Shown piece by piece: positions 25,211 through 34,184 of a stretch of 64,000 bases of DNA; position 1 is the first letter of the stretch; each line of letters begins with the position of its first letter. The notes beneath the pieces were generated by a model that did no database searches, was not told where the DNA came from, and was given only the letters and a program-made list of their open reading frames with translations. The translations under genes and the position numbers were made by a program. This stretch comes from Agrobacterium vitis (GTDB taxonomy: Bacteria; Pseudomonadota; Alphaproteobacteria; Rhizobiales; Rhizobiaceae). The stretch covers positions 2,175,001 to 2,239,000 of the forward strand of contig NZ_JACXXJ020000005.1 of assembly GCF_014926405.1 (NCBI RefSeq). The letters are read 5' to 3'.

Positions 25211-26398
25211 ATGCTTGATTCAAATAGGAATCTCTTTTTTCTGGCAACAATCTGCGCCTTTTGCGTCGCAAATATCTACTACAGTCAGCCTATGTTGGGG
25301 CTTATTGCCCAAGAATTTGGCGGAGAGGCAGGCTCAGTCAGTGTCATAGCCACCATCGTCCAACTCTCTTATGCGGCCGGTCTGGTGGTCTTTGTGCCTC
25401 TGGGTGATCGGCTCTCGCGGCGCGGTCTACTTGTGGGTCTTATCACGTTAAACGCACTGGGGTCACTTTGCGCCGCATGTTCGACAAGCCTTTTTGCTTT
25501 AGGCGTGTCGAACATCGTGATTGGCATGACCTCTGTTGGTGGGCAGATTATTATTCCCGCCGTTTCTCTCTATGCACGCGAAAACCGGCGTGGCCATGCG
25601 ATGGGCATTGTCACAAGCGGCTTGCTGGCTGGTGTGCTGATTGCCCGTGCGCTGTCGGGCATCATTGGCGAATATGAAGGTTGGCGCGCAATGTATGTCG
25701 TCGCAACCGTGATCAATCTGGCGCTCGTGCCTTTCGCTATGACGATCATTCCGAAAAATGTCCCAGACGTCAAAGAGCCCTATGCTACATTCATGAAATC
25801 CCTGTGGCATTTGGCCAAGCAGCCGGAGTTGCACCTCCCCGCCCTCAGCGGCGCTTTGATGTTTGGCTCCTTCAGTGCGCTTTGGGGAAGCCTTGCCCTT
25901 CTGGCGGGCCAAGCCCCATTTCATTTAAACAGCGCCCAGATCGGGGCATTCGGGTTTGCTGGGTTGATCGGAACCCTTTCAGCCCCTTTTATCGGCAAAT
26001 TAGCGGATAAAATTGGCGCACGCCGCGTTGTTTTATCCGGCGCGAGCCTCAATATGCTGGCGTTCATGTTGATTGCTTTCACCACGCATCAACTGTTCTT
26101 CCTGATCATCGGAATGATTATTCTTGATCTCGGCGGCAGAGCGGGTCTGGTCGGAAACCAAATCCGCGCACTTTCACTGGACCCGCGCGCGCGCAGCCGC
26201 CTGAACACCGTTTTCATGTCAATTTATTTCCTTGGCGGCGCTGTGGGGACCAATTTGGGTGCCAGTGTTGGCGCGCACTATGGCTGGTTCGGCATTGCCG
26301 GTTTAGGCTTGTTCGCATCTTTCAGCGTGATCGGACTGAACTTCGTCAGTCGCCCCAAGAGCGCGCTCAGCCCAGCCCAGAGGCAGGATCAGCAATGA
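25211..26398 (+). CDS. MFS transporter (YnfM-like)
   Basis: 395 residues with 12 membrane helices. Loop 2-3 motif is GDRLSRRG (residues 65-72) and the matching second-half loop is GKLADKIGARRV near 262. The helices before them (NIYYSQPMLGLIAQEFG; VVFVPLGD) match drug or metabolite exporters of the Bcr/YnfM type. The ATG at 25211 follows the reductase pseudogene by 49 bases on the same strand, so it may have been its partner (exporter of a product). The substrate is unknown. It converges on the LysR gene. Confidence 0.88.
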   Translation: MLDSNRNLFFLATICAFCVANIYYSQPMLGLIAQEFGGEAGSVSVIATIVQLSYAAGLVVFVPLGDRLSRRGLLVGLITLNALGSLCAACSTSLFALGVSNIVIGMTSVGGQIIIPAVSLYARENRRGHAMGIVTSGLLAGVLIARALSGIIGEYEGWRAMYVVATVINLALVPFAMTIIPKNVPDVKEPYATFMKSLWHLAKQPELHLPALSGALMFGSFSALWGSLALLAGQAPFHLNSAQIGAFGFAGLIGTLSAPFIGKLADKIGARRVVLSGASLNMLAFMLIAFTTHQLFFLIIGMIILDLGGRAGLVGNQIRALSLDPRARSRLNTVFMSIYFLGGAVGTNLGASVGAHYGWFGIAGLGLFASFSVIGLNFVSRPKSALSPAQRQDQQ

Positions 26399-26418
26399 TC
26401 CTGTCCTTATAAAACATG

Positions 26419-27333
26419 TCACTCTACGCCATGCCCAGTTTCAGAAAATTTGCGCAAGTGATCAAGGAGCGCGTCATGAAAAATCTGGAGTCTGGCCGAA
26501 GGCTTGGAAGACGCCCGCAACAGAGAGATAGGCTCGTCACCGCGTTTGCTATCGTCGAAAAGCTTCACCAGCCTCCCCGCCGTGATATCTGGCAACGCCA
26601 CCCAATCCGGCAGATAAGCCAAGCCTAGCCCACCAAGCGCTGCCTGTCGCAACCCATCAAAATCATTGCAGCGAAAGCCTATGAACATGGCCGAATACTG
26701 CTGCGGATCAAGCGCTCCATGCCAGCAAATTCCAGCCGGATCATGCAATTTATCGACAATTGCATGCCCAGCAAGCTGGCTCCAGCCTGCTGGTTTTCCA
26801 GATCGATCAAGATAGGCGGGGCTTGCGCACACAAGCCAACGCTGAACGCCAATGGTTTTCGCATAAAGCCCGCTGTCGTTCAAAGGACCAATGCGCAAAA
26901 CGGCATCAAGCCGTTCAATCGACGGATTGGCAATCCTCTCTGTCAAATCCAGCTCCACCGTCATGCGGGGAAAACTCTCACGCAATTTTGGCAACCAAGG
27001 CAAAATATGCAACTTGCCAAATGTGGGAAGGCAACTGATACGAAGCGGCCCATCAAGATTGTCTTTGATGGATTTGATCTCGACGCGCATGGCGTTCAGC
27101 TCGTTGAGAATAACCTCTGCCCGCGCCACCAGCACTTCGCCAACATCTGTCAGCATCAGCGCCCGTGTGGATCGCACAAAAAGTGCGGCACCAAAATAGT
27201 CCTCAAGCATGTCAATCTTACGGGCAATAGAAGAAGGCTTCATGCCTTGACGTCTTGCCACCGCCGAAAATGAACCTGCGCGCACGACATCAACAAAAGT
27301 GGAAAGATGGTGTGTGTAATTAACAGTGTCCAT
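26419..27333 (-). CDS. LysR-family transcriptional regulator
   Basis: 304 residues: N-terminal winged HTH (LSTFVDVVRAGSFSAVARRQGMKPSSIARKIDMLEDYFGAALFVR, residues 10-54) and a periplasmic-binding-protein-like effector domain from about 90. LysR proteins usually control a divergent gene; here the upstream side faces a non-coding 150-base stretch before the methyltransferase gene, on the same strand, so its target is not evident. It converges on the MFS gene, with 20 bases between stops. Confidence 0.9.
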   Translation of the reverse strand: MDTVNYTHHLSTFVDVVRAGSFSAVARRQGMKPSSIARKIDMLEDYFGAALFVRSTRALMLTDVGEVLVARAEVILNELNAMRVEIKSIKDNLDGPLRISCLPTFGKLHILPWLPKLRESFPRMTVELDLTERIANPSIERLDAVLRIGPLNDSGLYAKTIGVQRWLVCASPAYLDRSGKPAGWSQLAGHAIVDKLHDPAGICWHGALDPQQYSAMFIGFRCNDFDGLRQAALGGLGLAYLPDWVALPDITAGRLVKLFDDSKRGDEPISLLRASSKPSARLQIFHDALLDHLRKFSETGHGVE

Positions 27334-27486
27334 TTCTGCAACCTGGAGGCTAAGGCTTGCACCATTGGACGTGATGATACCCTCATGCCCCTGCAGACGA
27401 CGGGGTGATGCAGATTACAACACGATCTCAACCGAAGGTTATTTAACAAAACAAGGATAAAGACAAGGGTGCAGACGGCCCACTGA

Positions 27487-28290
27487 TCACCGCAGAGCGC
27501 AAATCGCATAGCGATGCTGGGTTGCCCGCTCTAGCCCCTTCAAAAATCCGAAATTGGCGCGTTGCGCCCGGTTGATGGCGCGCAAGTCTGTATCAACCGT
27601 CACGGAGGAAAAACCTGCCTCTTTCAACAGGGCCACAACGGCATCCGCCCTGGCGCCATCAGAAAAATACACCCGTGAGAGAATGCTCCTGTGGGTTTCC
27701 ACTAGCGACGATGCCGGGCCGTGATGGGCGACGGTTTTGCCGATGCCAAGGCGTGACGCCAGCTTGGCCAGCAGGCCGGTCAGTTTGGCAAGCGGGCTGG
27801 GATTGACGAAATCGCCATCGACGATCAGCAGCTTGCCGCCGGGTTTCAGCACGCGGTGCCATTCCCTAAAGGCTGTGAGCGGATCGACCAGCGTCCAGAC
27901 CAGATGACGATTGGTAATGGCGTCGTAGCTTGCCTCCGCCTCCATGGTGTTTTCGGCGTCACCGATCAGGAAGCGGATATTGCGGCCACGGGATTTGGCC
28001 TTGGCGCGGGCGCGTTCCAGCATCGGTTCAGCCCAATCCATCCCGGTCACTGAAAACCCGAGATCATCCAGCAGATGCGAGACGACGCCGGTGCCTGACG
28101 CCAGATCCAGCACCTTGCGACCCTCGCCAGCGCCCAGATGTTTACGGATCAGCGCATGCCAGGCGCCGCGCTCGTTTTCGGAAAAGATCTCGTGGCCCGG
28201 CTGGCTGTCGAAGGTTTCGGCGCGGGCCGACCAATAGGCCTTGATCTCGTCTTTCAGGTTGTAATTCTGTTGCATTGCCGTCTGCGTCAT
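27487..28290 (-). CDS. Class I SAM-dependent methyltransferase
   Basis: 267 residues from the ATG at 28290; the frame is open to 28371. SAM-binding motif I is VLDLASGTGVVSHLL near residue 60, with the acidic GMDWAEPM (motif II) and the FLIGDAENTMEAEASYDAI block. The methyltransferase-11-like pattern resembles UbiE/SmtA types; substrate unknown. It is divergent from the metal-chelate ABC importer genes, with about 190 bases between the starts, which suggests a role linked to that importer or a shared regulator. Confidence 0.88.
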   Translation of the reverse strand: MTQTAMQQNYNLKDEIKAYWSARAETFDSQPGHEIFSENERGAWHALIRKHLGAGEGRKVLDLASGTGVVSHLLDDLGFSVTGMDWAEPMLERARAKAKSRGRNIRFLIGDAENTMEAEASYDAITNRHLVWTLVDPLTAFREWHRVLKPGGKLLIVDGDFVNPSPLAKLTGLLAKLASRLGIGKTVAHHGPASSLVETHRSILSRVYFSDGARADAVVALLKEAGFSSVTVDTDLRAINRAQRANFGFLKGLERATQHRYAICALR

Positions 28291-28429
28291 GCCCGCGAAA
28301 CCCCTCAATATCTCTGGAATTCTTCTAAAAGATATTTCTTGACTGTCAAACTCATAAAAACATAAATCCACGGCGAAACACTGTGCAGGTCGAGAACGCG
28401 GGGACCGGTGGGGACGCCATCCCGCAATC

Positions 28430-28453
28430 AGACTTGTGCATAAGACTTGCGCA
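28430..28453. promoter_or_regulatory. Direct repeat upstream of the ABC importer operon
   Basis: Two copies of AGACTTG-x-GCA (28430-28440 and 28443-28453) lie 13 bases apart, 27 bases before the first gene's GTG. They could be a regulator-binding site for the importer or the divergent methyltransferase. Confidence 0.35.
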
Positions 28454-28479
28454 ACAGCATATTATATTTGGAGGCAAAC

Positions 28480-29619
28480 GTGTTCAACGTTCATGGGGTG
28501 GCTTGCGCCGCAGCACTTTCGCTCGCACTTTTTTCCAGCGTGGCAAACGCTGGCGAGATGGTGAAGATCAAGGATATTACCGGCCGTGAGGTCGAGGTCA
28601 GCGTGCCGGTAGAGCGGGTGATCCTCGGTGAAGGCCGCCAGATCTATTTCACCGCCGCCCTCGATACCGAAACACCGTTCAAGCGCATCGTTGGCTGGCG
28701 CGACGATTTTCAGAAGGCCGATCTGGACGGATACAATGCCTATCTGGAAAAATTCCCTGAGATGGCAAAAATCCCGACCTTTGGCGGCATGAAGGATGGC
28801 ACATTCGATATCGAACAGGCCGTGACGCTGAAGCCTGACGTGATTATCATGAATATCGACGCCAAATCGGCGACCGAGGAAAGCGGTTATATCGAAAAGC
28901 TTGCCAAGGTCGGCATTCCCCTCGTTTATGTCGATTTCCGCGAAAAGGCCATGGAAAATACCGACCCGTCGATGCGGCTGATCGGCAAGCTCTATGGCAA
29001 GGAAAAGCGCGCCGAAGAGTTCGTTGAGTTCCACGATGCGCAGATCAAGCGCGTCACCGAGACGCTGGCCAACGCGAAAGACCTGAAAAAGCCTGTCGTG
29101 TTCATGGAACGCGCCGGTGGCTATAGCGACGATTGCTGCATGTCGTTCGGCAACGAGAATTTCGGCAAGATGGTGCAGCTCGCTGGTGGCGTCAACATGG
29201 CCGGAACCATCATTCCCGGCACGTTCGGCACCGTCAATCCAGAGCAGATCATTGCCTCCAACCCCGATCAGGTGATCGTCACAGGTGCCAATTGGGAATT
29301 GTATGTCCCCGGCGGCAAATGGGTTGGCGTTGGCCCCGGCGCCGACAAGGCACTGGCCCAAAAGAAGCTGGCTGACCTGATGAAACGCCCTGCCTTTACC
29401 GATATCAAGGCGGTGAAGGATGGCAATGTCCACGCCATCTGGCACCAGTTCTACAACAATCCCTATCAGTTCGTCGCCGTGCAGCAGATCGCCAAATGGT
29501 TGCATCCCGAGCTGTTTGGAGATCTGGACCCGGAAGCGACTTTCAAGGAACTGCACGAGCGCTTCCTGCCGGTTGCTTACCGTTCCGGCTATTTCGTCTC
29601 GCTGAACACGGGTCTCTAA
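28480..29619 (+). CDS. Metal-chelate ABC transporter substrate-binding protein 1
   Basis: 379 residues from a GTG with GGAGG 5 bases upstream. A signal peptide (residues 1-24, ending ANA) precedes the FecB/BtuF-like domain: DITGREVEVSVPVERVILGEGRQIYF and later VGIPLVYVDFREKAME. Unusual is a Cys pair in DDCCMSFGNENFG near residue 219, in the ERAGG loop. The family carries siderophores, haem or cobalamin to a FecCD permease. It is the first of four genes in the same direction, with no TonB-dependent receptor visible in the window. Ligand unknown. Confidence 0.88.
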   Translation: MFNVHGVACAAALSLALFSSVANAGEMVKIKDITGREVEVSVPVERVILGEGRQIYFTAALDTETPFKRIVGWRDDFQKADLDGYNAYLEKFPEMAKIPTFGGMKDGTFDIEQAVTLKPDVIIMNIDAKSATEESGYIEKLAKVGIPLVYVDFREKAMENTDPSMRLIGKLYGKEKRAEEFVEFHDAQIKRVTETLANAKDLKKPVVFMERAGGYSDDCCMSFGNENFGKMVQLAGGVNMAGTIIPGTFGTVNPEQIIASNPDQVIVTGANWELYVPGGKWVGVGPGADKALAQKKLADLMKRPAFTDIKAVKDGNVHAIWHQFYNNPYQFVAVQQIAKWLHPELFGDLDPEATFKELHERFLPVAYRSGYFVSLNTGL

Positions 29620-29681
29620 TACTTTCAAAGGCTTCCGGCGGCTGGCACTTGCCGCCGGAATTTATATAAAGAGGTTTGTTG

Positions 29682-30833
29682 ATGACTTTCAGAATGATCA
29701 TGCGGGCGCTCGTCGCCCTTTTGCCGTTTATGGCCGCACCTGCGCTAGCCGCCGAGATTACCGATGTCGCTGGCCGCACGGTGACACTCGACCTGCCTGC
29801 AAAGCGGGTTCTGGTCGGCGAGGCCCGGCAGATCCACACCATCGCGGCGCTGGCCGGGCACAAGACCTTCGACACCATTGTCGGCTGGCGCGATGACATG
29901 GTGAAAAAGGACCCCGACAGCTACGCCGCTTATGTCGAGCGCTTCCCTGAGATCGCCAAGCTGCCGCAATTCGGCTATCTGCCGCAGGGCGGTTTCAGCT
30001 TGGAAGCAGCGATTGCCCTGCATCCCGATGTGATGACGCTTAATCTGGAAGTGTTACAGGCGGCGCGTGAAAGCGGGCTGGAGGAAAAAGCGGCAGCGGC
30101 GGGCATTCAGGTCGTCTATGTCGATTTCCGCCTCGATCCTGACAAGAATACCGAGAAATCCATTGAAATCCTCGGCCAGATTTTTGGCGCAGAAGACAAG
30201 GCGAAAGAGCTGATCGCCTATCGCCGCCAGCAGATTGCAATTGTCACCGACCGGCTGACCGCTGTGAAGGACCTGAAACGCCCTGCTGTCTTCATGGAAC
30301 GCGCGCCGGGCAATGATGCAGAAGGCGGCTGCTGCCGCACCTTCGGCCCGGCCAATTTCGGCCAGATGATCGAGATCGCTGGCGGGCATAATATTGCCTC
30401 CGACATCATCTCCACCACCTTTGGCGAAATCAGCATCGAACAGCTGATCGCCTCCGATCCGGCCCAGATCATCGTTACCGGCTCCAACTGGCTGGCGGAA
30501 TCCAAGACCAACCGTTTCGTGCATGTCGGGCGAGGTGCCGATCCCGAAAAGGCCCGCGCCAAGCTGCAAACCCTGATCGAGCGCACCGGCTTCGACGGGC
30601 TTGCCGGCGTGCGCAATCGCCAGGTTCATGCCGCGTGGCACCAGTTCTACGGCGTGCCCTATGAATTTGTTCCTATCCAGCAATTCGCCAAATGGTTCCA
30701 CCCGGAGCTGTTTGCCGATCTTGACCCTGACCGGACCTTCCGGGAATTTCACCAGAAATTCCTGCCAGTCGCCTATAAGCCGGGCTATTTCGTCTCAATG
30801 AACCCGTCGGACGACGAAAAAGGATCAAACTGA
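29682..30833 (+). CDS. Metal-chelate ABC transporter substrate-binding protein 2
   Basis: 383 residues, homologous over its whole length to the preceding gene, with signal peptide (cleavage after ALA near residue 25), ITDVAGRTVTLDLPAKRVLVGEARQIHT, the same ERAPG loop and a Cys pair (GGCCRTFGPANFGQM, near residue 218). Start at 29682 has AAAGAGG 7 bases upstream. Two paralogous binding proteins for one permease is unusual; they may bind different ligands or act as a relay. Its stop overlaps the permease start (TGATG). Confidence 0.88.
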   Translation: MTFRMIMRALVALLPFMAAPALAAEITDVAGRTVTLDLPAKRVLVGEARQIHTIAALAGHKTFDTIVGWRDDMVKKDPDSYAAYVERFPEIAKLPQFGYLPQGGFSLEAAIALHPDVMTLNLEVLQAARESGLEEKAAAAGIQVVYVDFRLDPDKNTEKSIEILGQIFGAEDKAKELIAYRRQQIAIVTDRLTAVKDLKRPAVFMERAPGNDAEGGCCRTFGPANFGQMIEIAGGHNIASDIISTTFGEISIEQLIASDPAQIIVTGSNWLAESKTNRFVHVGRGADPEKARAKLQTLIERTGFDGLAGVRNRQVHAAWHQFYGVPYEFVPIQQFAKWFHPELFADLDPDRTFREFHQKFLPVAYKPGYFVSMNPSDDEKGSN

Positions 30834-31912
30834 TGACTGTTGCCATTGAGAACGCCGCTGAGGTGCAGGGTGAAGGAAAGGGTCGTAGCCAATACCGCGC
30901 GCTGACCGCCCGGCGCGTCACCATTCTCCTGTGCCTGCTGGCGGCTCTAGCCACAAGCGTTGCCGTTGATATGGCGCTTGGCCCGGCCCGCTACACACTA
31001 TCGCAGGTGCTTTCGGCGATTTTCACCCCCGATAGCGTCACCAACCAGATCCGGGTGGTGATCTGGGATATCCGCATGCCGATTGCGCTGATGGCTGTCA
31101 CCGTCGGCGCCTGTCTGTCGCTGGCGGGGGCGCAGATGCAGACCATTCTCGCCAATCCGCTGGCAAGCCCGTTTACCCTCGGCATTTCGGCCGCCGCCGG
31201 TTTTGGCGCAGCGCTGGCGCTGGTCGGCGGCATTGCCGTGTTTCCGGCGGCCATTGAGTTCATGGTGCCGATCAATGCCTTCCTGATGGCGATGCTCGCC
31301 TCGCTGTTCATCTACGGCGTTTCCACCATGCGCGGTGTGACGGTGGAAACCATCGTGTTGCTGGGCATTGCGCTGGTTTTCACCTTCAACGCGCTGTTGT
31401 CGCTGCTCGAATATCTGGCCTCGGAACAGGCGCTGGCCGCCGTGGTGTTCTGGACTATGGGCAGCCTGACCAAGGCGACCTGGATGAAGGTTGGTGTGAC
31501 GCTGGCCGTGCTGGTTATCTCGGTGCCGCTGTTTGCGCGCCGCGCTTGGGCGCTGACGGCGCTGCGGCTGGGCGATGACAAGGCAGCCAGCCTTGGCGTC
31601 AATGTCCGGGCGCTCCGGCTGGAAACCATGATGCTGGTCAGCCTGCTGGCTGCCATTCCAGTGTCCTTTGTCGGCACCATCGGCTTTATCGGTCTGGTCG
31701 GGCCACATATCGCCCGGATGCTGGTTGGTGAAGACCAGCGGTTCTTCCTGCCCGGCTCGGTCATCTGCGGAGCGCTGCTGCTGTCCGTCACCTCGGTCGT
31801 GTCGAAAATGCTGATCCCCGGCGCCATTCTCCCCATCGGGGTGATCACCGCACTGGTCGGCGTTCCGTTCTTCTTCTCACTGATTTTCACCAACAGGAGG
31901 CGCGCATGGTAA
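30833..31912 (+). CDS. FecCD-family ABC permease
   Basis: 359 residues with 9 or 10 membrane helices. FecCD landmarks are visible: IWDIRMPIALMAVTVGACLSLAGAQMQ near residue 74 and TIGFIGLVGPHIARMLVGEDQ near 282. It forms a homodimeric channel for metal chelates. Translationally coupled to the upstream binding protein (start overlaps its stop) and to the ATPase (starts 7 bases before this stop). Confidence 0.92.
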   Translation: MTVAIENAAEVQGEGKGRSQYRALTARRVTILLCLLAALATSVAVDMALGPARYTLSQVLSAIFTPDSVTNQIRVVIWDIRMPIALMAVTVGACLSLAGAQMQTILANPLASPFTLGISAAAGFGAALALVGGIAVFPAAIEFMVPINAFLMAMLASLFIYGVSTMRGVTVETIVLLGIALVFTFNALLSLLEYLASEQALAAVVFWTMGSLTKATWMKVGVTLAVLVISVPLFARRAWALTALRLGDDKAASLGVNVRALRLETMMLVSLLAAIPVSFVGTIGFIGLVGPHIARMLVGEDQRFFLPGSVICGALLLSVTSVVSKMLIPGAILPIGVITALVGVPFFFSLIFTNRRRAW

Positions 31913-32661
31913 GCCTGAAGCTCGACCGCGTCGGCGCCCGCTATGGCCGCGCCCAGGTTTTTGAAGACATCAGCACCGATTGGCTGACCGGCGGTGAAAT
32001 GACCGCGCTGATCGGCCCGAATGCGGCGGGCAAATCCACCCTGTTCAAGCGCATTGCCGGGCTGATTTCCGGCCCCGGCGTGGTTGCCGTGGAAGATGTG
32101 CGCGAAGGCTACCGCCCGATCTGTTACATGCCACAGGATACCGGCGCCAATGCGGTGCTGACCGTCTACGAAAGCGTGCTGCTGGCCGCCAAACAGGGCG
32201 GCGGCTGGCGGGTGGCCGATGGCGAACTCAACGATATCGACCGGATTCTGGCCGCGCTGCGCATTTCCGATCTCGCCTTCCGCGATCTCGGCGCACTCTC
32301 GGGCGGCCAGCGGCAATTGGTGGCGATTGCCCAGGCGCTGGTGCGCAAGCCGGAAGTGCTGCTGATGGACGAGCCGACCTCAGCGCTCGACCTGTTCCGG
32401 CAGATCGAAGTGCTGGACTTCATGCGCAAGATCGCCACCCGCGAAGGCATTGCCGTGCTGATCGCGCTGCACGACCTCAACCATGCGCTTCGCTATTGCA
32501 GCCGCACCCTCGTCATCGGCGGCGGCAAGCTGATCGCCTCCGGCCCCACCGAAGACGTCATCACCCCCACCCTGCTTCGCGACGTCTACCGCGTCGATGC
32601 CCGCATCGAGGCGTGTAGCCAGGGGCGCTTGCAGGTGATTGTGGATGGGGCGTTGGTGTGA
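31906..32661 (+). CDS. ABC transporter ATP-binding protein for metal chelates
   Basis: 251 residues: Walker A GPNAAGKST near residue 38, Q-loop YMPQDTGAN, signature LSGGQRQL near 131, Walker B VLLMDEPTSALDL near 150 and switch His in IALHDLNHAL near 189. FepC/FhuC-like. It powers import by the FecCD dimer. Only one base overlap unit separates it from the permease (ATG at 31906 lies inside its last codons). The end of the four-gene operon; no terminator clearly seen. Confidence 0.93.
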   Translation: MVSLKLDRVGARYGRAQVFEDISTDWLTGGEMTALIGPNAAGKSTLFKRIAGLISGPGVVAVEDVREGYRPICYMPQDTGANAVLTVYESVLLAAKQGGGWRVADGELNDIDRILAALRISDLAFRDLGALSGGQRQLVAIAQALVRKPEVLLMDEPTSALDLFRQIEVLDFMRKIATREGIAVLIALHDLNHALRYCSRTLVIGGGKLIASGPTEDVITPTLLRDVYRVDARIEACSQGRLQVIVDGALV

Positions 32662-32749
32662 GATGTTTATGTAGACACATGGCTGACTTGAGCTATTGAC
32701 GACGAACGCGCTATGCGCGAACTATGCGACCATAGTTTGCGGGGGCATC

Positions 32750-33805
32750 ATGAGCACAATCGAAGAAAGTTTGAGAGCGATTTCCGAAAGAGTGAAATCG
32801 CATTCCAGCAGTATGGCAACCGAAGAAGCCGTGAAGACAGCCGTCGTTCTGCCGTTTTTACGAGCCCTTGGCTATGATGTCTTCGACCCCGGCGAAGTTG
32901 TCCCCGAATTCACCGCCGACGCCGTTGGGAAAAAAGGCGAGAAGGTCGATTACGCGATCAATATCGACAATGAAATCCGCATACTGATCGAGTGCAAACC
33001 GATCTCGACATTGCTGGAGAAGAAACATCTCGATCAATTATATCGCTACTTCAGCGTTACGAACGCCAAGTTCGCAATTTTGACCAATGGGCGGACGTTT
33101 AATTTTTATACAGACCTCGACGCCCCGAACAAATTGGACACTCGACCGTTCCTTGTCTTCGATATCGCCGATTTCAATTCCAGCATTATCGCGGAACTGA
33201 AAAAATTCGAGAAAGCCTCTTTCGATGTAACAGCCATTCTCGCAACGGCAGAGAGGCTGAAATATACGTCGGGCATCAAGCAGGTCATCGCAAAGCTCAT
33301 TGAAGATCCAAGCGAGGACTTCGTTCGGATCGTATCGAGTGGTATCTACGAAGGCCGGATAACGTCCCAGGTCCGGGAGATGCTAACTGGGGTCGTCCGG
33401 TCCGCCTTCCGCGAAGTCATTATGGATACGGTAAAGAACAGGTTGTCGAGCGCCCTTGCGGAAACCGAGCAGGTTATCGAGACCATCGATCAAACCGTTG
33501 AAGAGGCCCAGGACGTCATCACCACAGACGAAGAACGGGAGGGCTACATGATCGTGAAGGCGATTGCCCGGGAGGTTATCGGCCCCTCAAGAGTGGTTAT
33601 GCGCGATCAAAAGACCTATTGCGGCATCTTGATCGACAACAACAATCGAAAACCTTTGGCACGCCTTTGGTTCAATCGGTCTGTCAAGTATATAGGCCTT
33701 TTTGACGGAGAGCAGGAAGAACGGGTCATCATCAATTCGCTGGATGAGATTTACGAATATAGTGAGCGCCTGCGTGTAACGGCGAAGCGTTACTGCGAAA
33801 CGTGA
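32750..33805 (+). CDS. HsdR N-terminal-like PD-(D/E)xK protein
   Basis: 351 residues. The first 130 resemble the nuclease domain at the start of type I restriction subunit R: TEEAVKTAVVLPFLRALGYDVFDPGEVVPEF, an Asp in EKVDYAI and E-x-K in LIECKP near residue 85, the PD-(D/E)xK signature. There is no helicase domain and no HsdM or HsdS neighbour. The C-terminal part (from residue 220) is of unknown type. Such stand-alone proteins are common on mobile segments. The GGGGG run before the ATG is a poor ribosome site. Followed by a toxin-antitoxin pair. Confidence 0.8.
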   Translation: MSTIEESLRAISERVKSHSSSMATEEAVKTAVVLPFLRALGYDVFDPGEVVPEFTADAVGKKGEKVDYAINIDNEIRILIECKPISTLLEKKHLDQLYRYFSVTNAKFAILTNGRTFNFYTDLDAPNKLDTRPFLVFDIADFNSSIIAELKKFEKASFDVTAILATAERLKYTSGIKQVIAKLIEDPSEDFVRIVSSGIYEGRITSQVREMLTGVVRSAFREVIMDTVKNRLSSALAETEQVIETIDQTVEEAQDVITTDEEREGYMIVKAIAREVIGPSRVVMRDQKTYCGILIDNNNRKPLARLWFNRSVKYIGLFDGEQEERVIINSLDEIYEYSERLRVTAKRYCET

Positions 33806-33881
33806 GTCTAACTATTCGGCGCCTGCTCAGTAGAGAGACGGTCAAGCATTTGGTGAGGTGCGCGGAGCCAAGCCGCATCCG

Positions 33882-33916
33882 TTGACAAATTTGCGAAAAT
33901 TACGTATTTTACGCAA
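33882..33916 (+). promoter_or_regulatory. Promoter and palindromic operator of the toxin-antitoxin operon
   Basis: TTGACA (33882-33887), 17-base spacer and TATTTT (33905-33910) make a good sigma-70 promoter. A 26-base near-perfect palindrome with central TACGTA (33891-33916; two mismatched pairs) overlaps spacer and -10, 20 bases before the antitoxin ATG. This fits autorepression by the antitoxin. Confidence 0.7.
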
Positions 33917-33935
33917 TTACTTCAGGAGTTCAACG

Positions 33936-34184
33936 ATGGCCCATCAAGTTCCAGCCAGTGCATTTTCGCGGCAATTCGGCAAGATCCGCGAGGACGTCTA
34001 CGAAGCCGGCGTGATCGAGGTCACCTCGCACGACCGCGTGGTCGGTGCCTATATCAGCCCGAAGGAGTTGGAGCACTTCAACAGGTTGAAAAGCCAGGAA
34101 GTTCGGGTTTTGCACGCGAGCGAAATTGATGACGATCTCCTGGGGGAAATTGAAAACGCACAATATGGCGTGATTTCCAAGTGA
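33936..34184 (+). CDS. Phd/YefM-like antitoxin
   Basis: 82 residues from the ATG at 33936 with CAGGAG site upstream. N-terminus (VPASAFSRQFGKIREDVYEAGVIEVTSHDRVVGAYISPKE) shows the DNA-binding Phd fold; the C-terminal acidic part (ASEIDDDLLGEIENAQ) would mask the toxin. Its stop overlaps the toxin GTG (GTGA). Short, coupled and autoregulated as expected of a type II system. Confidence 0.85.
   Translation: MAHQVPASAFSRQFGKIREDVYEAGVIEVTSHDRVVGAYISPKELEHFNRLKSQEVRVLHASEIDDDLLGEIENAQYGVISK

Noticed and set aside
28462..29628. 388-codon frame on the minus strand opposite binding protein 1
   Set aside because: Mirror of a well-supported exported binding protein; no recognisable motif in the antisense product.
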